NCBI GenBank assembly: GCA_050118555.1
Contig: JASFKQ010000001.1
Location: forward strand, 11,789-75,788
From: CALKKN01 sp050118555
GTDB lineage: Bacteria > Pseudomonadota > Gammaproteobacteria > Xanthomonadales > SZUA-36
DNA: 64,000 nucleotides
Direction: 5' to 3'
How positions within the stretch are numbered: position 1 is the first letter of the stretch; each line of letters begins with the position of its first letter. Of the stretch, positions 59,261-64,000 are shown in pieces. Under the pieces are notes generated by a model. The model did no database searches, was not told where the DNA came from, and saw only the letters and a list, made by a program, of their open reading frames with translations. The translations under genes were made by a program, and so were the position numbers.

Positions 59261-61102
59261 ATGACAACAGAGCAAATCGAGATCCTGGTCATCCTGGCCA
59301 TGACGATCGCCGTATTCGCCTGGGGGCGTTGGCGACATGACATCGTTGCCGTGGGCTGCCTCTTGGTCTGCGTCTTCGCCGGCCTGGTGCCCGCAACCGG
59401 GGCGTTTTCCGGATTCGGCCACCCGGCTGTGATCACCGTGGCCTGCGTGCTGATCCTGAGCTGGGGCCTGCAGGCCACCGGCGCGGTGGACCTGTTGGCT
59501 CAACGGCTGCTTCCCACCGGCGGCGGCCCGACCCTGACTATCGCAGCCATCACCGGGTTGGGGGCTGTTCTGTCGGCCTTCATGAACAACGTGGGTGCCC
59601 TCGCCCTCTTGATGCCGCTTGCGATCCAGATCGCGAAACGGCTCGGACTGACGCCCGGAAAGGTGCTGATGCCGCTGTCTTTCGGCACGATCGTCGGTGG
59701 CATGACAACCCTCATCGGCACGCCGCCCAACCTGATCGTCTCGGGCTTTCGCAACCAGAACGGCAGCGACAGTTTCGGCATGTTCGATTTCACTCCGGTG
59801 GGACTGGCGATTGCCGGCGCCGGTATCCTCTTCGTGGCTCTGGCCGGCTGGCGTATCGTGCCCGCGCGCGAGAACCAGGGCGCGGAGGGCTTCGACACGG
59901 GCCGCTACCTGACCGAAGCCCGCGTCACCGGTTCCGGGAAGGCGGACGGCCGACGCGTTGGCGAAGTCGACCGCATTCTGCAGGATGCCGATGCGCAGGT
60001 GGTCGCCATGGTGCGCAACGGATTCCGAATTTCCGCGCCCGACTCCCGGCGAAAGCTCCGGGAGGGGGACATCCTGATCATCGAGGCGGAGCCCGAGTCG
60101 CTGTCTTCGGCACTGTCCTCCCTCGGCCTGAAGCTGGAGGAGCACGTTGCCGTGGCATCGGAGGCGGAAGACGACGGCGAGAACTCCAAAAAGGACTCCG
60201 AAAACGCTGACGAAGAGGCCGGTGCGGAAGACGCCAGCCAGCCCATAGGCGGCGAACTGCAGGAACTGGTCGTGATGCCGACCTCGACGCTGGTCGGCCG
60301 CTCGGTGAACGACCTGCGGCTCCGCAGCCAGCACGGTCTGATCCTGCTGGCTCTGTCGCGGCAGGGCGACCGGCGCATCAAGCGCCTGCGAACCACGGCG
60401 CTGCAAGCCGGCGACGTACTGTTGATGCAAGGCGCGCCGGGTGCGCTGTCGGGCTTTGCCTCGGAATTCGGTTGCGTGCCGCTCGCCGCCCGCTCCATCA
60501 GCATTCCCGACCGTCGCAAAACCATCATGGCGCTCGCGGTGATGGCGGCCGCCATCGGCGGCGCCGCCTTCGGATTGCTCCCTGCCGCGATTTCATTCGC
60601 CAGCGGCGTCCTGTTGTTCATGGTGCTGGGTGTGATACCGCTTCGGCGCCTCTACGAGGCCGTGGACTGGCCCGTCATCGTGCTGCTGGGTGCCCTGATC
60701 CCTGTCGCCTACGCGATGGAATCGACCGGGGCGGCCGGCGTGATGGCCCGGGTGCTTCTCGATACGGTCGCCCAGGGGCACGCGATCATCGCGCTCGGGG
60801 TGATCCTGATTGTCACGATGACGCTCTCGGACTTCATGAACAACGCCGCAACCGCGGCCGTCATGTGCCCGGTCGCGATCAGCAGCGCCGGACAGCTGGG
60901 CGTCAATACCGACACTTTTCTCATGGCCGTGGCGGTCGGCGCTTCCTGCGCGTTCCTGACACCGATCGGCCACCAGAACAACACGCTGATCCTGGGCCCG
61001 GGCGGTTTCCGTTTCAGCGACTACTGGCGTCTGGGCCTGCCGATGGAATTGATCGTCGTGACGGTGGGCATACCGACCCTGCTCTGGGTCTGGCCACTCT
61101 GA
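59261..61102 (+). CDS. SLC13-family permease with two RCK_C domains and acidic linker
   Basis: A 613-residue transporter paralogous to the one at 20918. Membrane half one (about 1-200) has SAFMNNVGALALLMPLAIQI and GTPPNLIVSGF; half two (about 425-613) has LSDFMNNAATAAVMCPVAIS. Between them are two TrkA_C domains (about 225-300 and 330-400). They are joined by a strongly acidic linker (residues about 300-330, EAEDDGENSKKDSENADEEA). The substrate is probably an organic or inorganic anion. No Shine-Dalgarno is evident before ATG 59261. Confidence 0.92.
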   Translation: MTTEQIEILVILAMTIAVFAWGRWRHDIVAVGCLLVCVFAGLVPATGAFSGFGHPAVITVACVLILSWGLQATGAVDLLAQRLLPTGGGPTLTIAAITGLGAVLSAFMNNVGALALLMPLAIQIAKRLGLTPGKVLMPLSFGTIVGGMTTLIGTPPNLIVSGFRNQNGSDSFGMFDFTPVGLAIAGAGILFVALAGWRIVPARENQGAEGFDTGRYLTEARVTGSGKADGRRVGEVDRILQDADAQVVAMVRNGFRISAPDSRRKLREGDILIIEAEPESLSSALSSLGLKLEEHVAVASEAEDDGENSKKDSENADEEAGAEDASQPIGGELQELVVMPTSTLVGRSVNDLRLRSQHGLILLALSRQGDRRIKRLRTTALQAGDVLLMQGAPGALSGFASEFGCVPLAARSISIPDRRKTIMALAVMAAAIGGAAFGLLPAAISFASGVLLFMVLGVIPLRRLYEAVDWPVIVLLGALIPVAYAMESTGAAGVMARVLLDTVAQGHAIIALGVILIVTMTLSDFMNNAATAAVMCPVAISSAGQLGVNTDTFLMAVAVGASCAFLTPIGHQNNTLILGPGGFRFSDYWRLGLPMELIVVTVGIPTLLWVWPL

Positions 61103-61150
61103 CCCGGCCCGGCCCTGCCCGAAACACCCTCGTGGTTATCGCTTGTGTAC

Positions 61151-61169
61151 GCGAATGATTCTCATTAGC
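61151..61169. promoter_or_regulatory. Fur-like iron box
   Basis: GCGAATGATTCTCATTAGC matches the classical 19-bp Fur consensus (GATAATGATAATCATTATC) at 14 of 19 positions by my count, including an intact AATGAT and TCATTA. It lies 93 bp before the three-gene cluster at 61262 and 48 bp after the permease stop. The cluster contains an iron-binding oxygenase-type protein, which fits iron control. Confidence 0.65.
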
Positions 61170-61261
61170 TGAATCCGAACATTCACTGAACCGAATCTTT
61201 ATCCGGATTTAACACCGGTACGCGCACAATCCGGGCAAAACCAACAAGGAAGACATGGAGA

Positions 61262-61981
61262 GTGCGTAAACTGCTAGTCAAGCCGGGAGCGGTCGCCGGC
61301 ATGGCGCTGGACGCCATCGACGCGGACACCCGCCTGTACGAACTGCAGGGTGGCCGGCTGCACCTGGGACTGGTCGAGCCGGGGTTCGAGCGCCACTGCG
61401 AAGCAACCGAGTTCATTGCGCGGGCCTACAACCGCGTTTTCGGCGCGAGCTTGCGCTCCTTCTATCCGAGTCTGATCACGCTGCGCGAGGACGGCCAGCG
61501 ACTGTGCGGCGTTGCTGGCGCACGTCACGCCGAAGCGCAGCAGATGTTCCTGGAGCAGTACCTGGATCAGCCCGCGGAGTCCGCAATCGCAAAGCGGATC
61601 GGGCGGGCAATACCGAGGCAGGGTATCGTCGAAATCGGTAATCTCTCGGTCGCGCGTCCCGCACTGACCTACCCCTTCATGGCCATGATCGGCGGATGGT
61701 TGCAGGCCTACGAGGTCGATTGGCTCGTGTTCGCCCTGACCCACACGCTGCGGTGCCTGTTCCAGCGCGCTGGCGTCGAGCTGATCGACCTCGGGGCCGC
61801 CGAACCCCGACGGCTGGGACAGACCGAAAACGACTGGGGCTCCTATTACGACCACGAGCCCCGGGTGACGGCCGTGTGCCTGACCCGTGGCCTGGCCCAC
61901 TTCAGGCTCCGTCACGGCAACCGCGAGCGGAGGAACACGCGGTCCCGCGATGTCCCGGAAGCAGCAGCGTGCGAGGCCTGA
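61262..61981 (+). CDS. Thermostable hemolysin (T_hemolysin) family protein
   Basis: A 239-residue cytosolic protein of the family named after the Vibrio delta-VPH hemolysin. Family segments are FIARAYNRVFGASLRSFYPS, EQYLDQPAESAIAKRIGR, VEIGNLSVARPALTYPFMA and TENDWGSYYDHEPRVTAVCL (each shown alone). It has no signal peptide, so a secreted toxin role is unlikely. The region around VEIGNLSV recalls GNAT/autoinducer-synthase-like acyltransferases, an unverified impression. GTG 61262 has AGGAAG upstream. It overlaps the ligase gene by 13 bp. Confidence 0.85.
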   Translation: MRKLLVKPGAVAGMALDAIDADTRLYELQGGRLHLGLVEPGFERHCEATEFIARAYNRVFGASLRSFYPSLITLREDGQRLCGVAGARHAEAQQMFLEQYLDQPAESAIAKRIGRAIPRQGIVEIGNLSVARPALTYPFMAMIGGWLQAYEVDWLVFALTHTLRCLFQRAGVELIDLGAAEPRRLGQTENDWGSYYDHEPRVTAVCLTRGLAHFRLRHGNRERRNTRSRDVPEAAACEA

Positions 61982-63468
61982 TAGACACCCTGGCAACCGG
62001 CGGCAGCCGTCTCGGCGACGGCGGCGGCGCTTCGCTGTCCGGCCAGGAACTGCTCGAATGCGCCAGGACACTGGCGGACGAACTGGTCGCGGAGAACATA
62101 CGCTGCGCCGGCATCCGGCTGGACAACGGAATCGAATGGGTCTGCGCGGACCTGGCCTGCATTCTTGCCGGTATCCCTTCCGTTCCCGTTCCGCTGTTCT
62201 TCACGCAGGGCCAGGTCAATCATCTGGTGCAGGCGACCGGAATGGACGCGCTGCTCGGAACCATCACCGGTGCGGAAATGGCATTTGCATCGTTTCGCCC
62301 CCGCGGCCAGGAACCGCCCTGGTGGGCCGGCCCCCGACTGCATTGCCCGGTTCCGACCGGCGTGGCGAAGGTCAGTTTTACCTCGGGAACCACCGGCTCA
62401 CCCCGCGGTGTCTGCCTGCCGCTCGCGCGACAGGAGGAGATTGCCGCTACCCTGGCGGCGTCGACGCGCTCGCTCGGGGTGAAAAGGCACCTGGCCGTAC
62501 TGCCGCTCGCGGTGCTCCTTGAGAACGTCGCCGGGGTGTACGGCGCCCTTCTGAGCGGCGCCGACGTGGTGCTGCCGCCACTGGCCCGGCTCGGTATTGG
62601 CGGCAGCTCGGCATTCGACCCCTCGGCGCTGCTGGACGTCATGTTGGAATGGCGGCCCGACAGCCTCATCCTACTGCCGCAGATGCTGAAGAACCTGGTC
62701 GTGGAGTTGAAGCGGCGGTCTGCGCGCATCGACGGTCTCAAGTTGCTTTCAGTGGGCGGCGCGCGAACGGCGCCGGACCTGATCCTCGAAGCGCGCGCCC
62801 TTGGTTTGCCGGTATACGAAGGCTATGGCCTGACCGAGGCCTGCTCGGTGGTGTCGCTCAACCTTCCCGGCGCCGATCGCCCCGGCAGCGTGGGACGGGT
62901 GCTTCCCTCACGCTCGGTGCGAATCTCGCCGCTTGACGAGATCGAGATCTTTCTGCCCGACGGCGTGCACTATCTCGGCGACGCGCCGGCCGATGCGGGC
63001 TGGATGCCGACGGGGGATCTCGGCCAATTGGACAGGAACGGTTACCTGTACGTCCACGGGCGCCGCAAGCAGGTTCTGGTGACCGCATTCGGGCGAAAGG
63101 TCAGCCCGGAATGGGTGGAGAGCGAGCTGCTCGCCGAGTGCGCCCTCATGCAGGCGGTCGCCGTCGGTGACGACCAACCCGCGCTGGCCGCACTGGTGGT
63201 TCCGGCTCCCGACGCCGCCGTTCCGGATGTGGCGCACGCCATCGAGCGCTGTAACGGCAGGTTGCCCGACTACGCGCGGATCGCGGCCTGGCGAACCGTA
63301 TCCCCGTTGACCGTCGCCAACGGAATGCTGACACCGAACGGTCGGATTCGCCGGGCGGCGGTACACCACAAGCACGCAGGCGACGTTGCAGCGCTCTGCC
63401 GGAAGCTGCAGGTGCAATTCACAGGAGCAAACCATGACGTTCTACCAGAGGCTCATCCAGGACACTGA
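61969..63468 (+). CDS. AMP-dependent acyl-adenylating (ANL-superfamily) enzyme
   Basis: A 499-residue member of the acyl-CoA synthetase/adenylation superfamily that activates a carboxylic acid with ATP. The P-loop is SFTSGTTGSPRGV (136-148), A5 is YEGYGLTEACSV (near 285), and A7/A8 is PTGDLGQLDRNGYLYVHGRR. The C-terminal catalytic Lys of motif A10 appears replaced by R459 (LTPNGRIRR). The start is GTG 61969 inside the preceding gene, and the end overlaps the next gene by 35 bp. The acid is unknown; a fatty acid is a guess. Confidence 0.88.
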   Translation: MRGLIDTLATGGSRLGDGGGASLSGQELLECARTLADELVAENIRCAGIRLDNGIEWVCADLACILAGIPSVPVPLFFTQGQVNHLVQATGMDALLGTITGAEMAFASFRPRGQEPPWWAGPRLHCPVPTGVAKVSFTSGTTGSPRGVCLPLARQEEIAATLAASTRSLGVKRHLAVLPLAVLLENVAGVYGALLSGADVVLPPLARLGIGGSSAFDPSALLDVMLEWRPDSLILLPQMLKNLVVELKRRSARIDGLKLLSVGGARTAPDLILEARALGLPVYEGYGLTEACSVVSLNLPGADRPGSVGRVLPSRSVRISPLDEIEIFLPDGVHYLGDAPADAGWMPTGDLGQLDRNGYLYVHGRRKQVLVTAFGRKVSPEWVESELLAECALMQAVAVGDDQPALAALVVPAPDAAVPDVAHAIERCNGRLPDYARIAAWRTVSPLTVANGMLTPNGRIRRAAVHHKHAGDVAALCRKLQVQFTGANHDVLPEAHPGH

Positions 63469-64000
63469 GCGGGACCGGCGGTTCCTGTTGGACCAGCCGA
63501 TCATCAGCGATTGCCTGTCCGGCAGGATCACCCTCGAGGTCTACCTGGCGTTTCTCGAGCAGGCGTATCACCATGTCAGGCACACGGTGCCGTTATTGAT
63601 GGCCTGCGGAGCCCGCCTGCCGGACCGCCTCGAATGGCTGCGCGAGGCGGTCGCCGAATACATCGAAGAGGAAACCGGGCACCAGGAATGGATTCTTGGT
63701 GACATCGCCGCCTGCGGCGGCGACCCCGAAACGGTGCGCCATGGCCGGCCGGGCATGACCACGGACGTGATGGTGGCCTACGCATGGGATTGCGTGACCC
63801 GGCGCAATCCCGTGGGTTTTTTCGGCATGGTTCTGGTGCTCGAGGGCACCAGCGTGCAACTCGCCACCCGTGCGGCCGATGTGATCCAGCAGCAACTCGA
63901 ACTGCCGGGCACCGGTTTCACCTACCTGCGCTCCCACGGTGTGCTCGACCAACAGCACATCGGCCTTTACGAATCCCTGGTGAACCGCCTCGAGGCAGAA
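63434..64000 (+). CDS. TenA/heme-oxygenase-like diiron-type enzyme (partial, runs off window)
   Basis: At least 189 residues, starting at ATG 63434 with AGGAG 7 nt upstream; the frame is still open at the window end. It is an all-helical protein. Likely metal ligands are E42 with H46/H47/H50 (FLEQAYHHVRHT), E80/H83 (EEETGHQEW), E137 (VLEGTS) and H168/D172/H175 (SHGVLDQQHIG). That pattern fits heme-oxygenase-like diiron oxidases (relatives of UndA and SznF) better than thiaminase TenA, which lacks such a site. The substrate may be the product of the two genes before it. Confidence 0.85.
   Translation, partial: MTFYQRLIQDTERDRRFLLDQPIISDCLSGRITLEVYLAFLEQAYHHVRHTVPLLMACGARLPDRLEWLREAVAEYIEEETGHQEWILGDIAACGGDPETVRHGRPGMTTDVMVAYAWDCVTRRNPVGFFGMVLVLEGTSVQLATRAADVIQQQLELPGTGFTYLRSHGVLDQQHIGLYESLVNRLEAE

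Noticed and set aside
58004..60430. 808-codon open frame antisense to the acyl-CoA dehydrogenase and permease genes
   Set aside because: Both sense genes have full family motifs; the antisense product is low-complexity and resembles nothing known.
61255..61269. Five-codon leader ORF (ATG GAG AGT GCG TAA) overlapping the T_hemolysin start
   Set aside because: Too short to separate from chance; the GTG 61262 frame is the one with family sequence.
1..64000. tRNA, rRNA, CRISPR arrays and prophage genes
   Set aside because: I looked for cloverleaf-like segments, regular spacer repeats and phage structural genes and saw none that could be supported.

Overview
The window reads as high-GC chromosome of a free-living, aerobic gammaproteobacterium. 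Evidence for this is the gene order gshB/tonB beside the type IV pilus chemosensory genes, yqgE-ruvX followed by pyrB remains, an SAH riboswitch in front of ahcY, and NudE/CysQ, ErpA, NudC and AmpE neighbours. The order recalls Pseudomonas but is rearranged. A marine Woeseia/Chromatiales-like lineage is a guess. No tRNA, rRNA, CRISPR array, phage gene or intact transposase is visible.

Layout. 1-4.1 kb: xylose isomerase and xylulokinase, divergent from a LacI-type regulator across a perfect 14-bp operator. 4.1-13.1 kb: mixed housekeeping genes (M17 aminopeptidase, Do-type protease, HNH protein, 5'-3' exonuclease, exported beta-propeller protein, Nudix hydrolase, exported isoaspartyl-peptidase-like enzyme). 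13.1-16.8 kb: the methyl cycle metK-ahcY-metF, with an SAH riboswitch between metK and ahcY. 17-18.5 kb: nhaB, followed by a non-coding tract of overlapping long inverted repeats. 18.9-26 kb: small genes, an SLC13/RCK permease, trmB, yqgE, ruvX, a decayed pyrB and a DNA glycosylase. 26.3-37.6 kb: tonB, gshB and the pilus chemosensory operon pilG-pilI-pilJ-chpA-chpC. 37.6-38.1 kb: REP-like repeats. 38.1-47.7 kb: rsmE, an inositol-phosphatase-like gene, nudE, cysQ, a promoter-to-terminator unit that may be a small RNA or attenuator, a coiled-coil protein with an apparent ATC start, erpA, nudC, ampE, a corrinoid-binding protein, DUF819 and a radical SAM protein. 47.8-51 kb: NnrU, a VOC protein, a MITE-like element, TspO and a class III aminotransferase. 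51.1-53.8 kb: rubrerythrin, an HdrD-like Fe-S protein and DUF3501 behind an OxyR-like site. 54-59.2 kb: a TetR-controlled fatty-acid beta-oxidation operon. 59.3-61.1 kb: a second SLC13/RCK permease. 61.15-64 kb: a Fur-like box followed by three overlapping or abutting genes (thermostable-hemolysin family, AMP-dependent ligase, heme-oxygenase-like diiron enzyme). That cluster runs off the end of the window.

How it fits together. The clearest regulatory logic visible is xylose control by a LacI repressor, SAH sensing controlling ahcY, a peroxide-type operator on the rubrerythrin operon, an autoregulated TetR over beta-oxidation, and iron control of the terminal cluster. The terminal cluster is the best candidate for an undescribed pathway. 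It combines acid activation, a possible acyl transfer and an iron-dependent oxidation, and its product is unknown.
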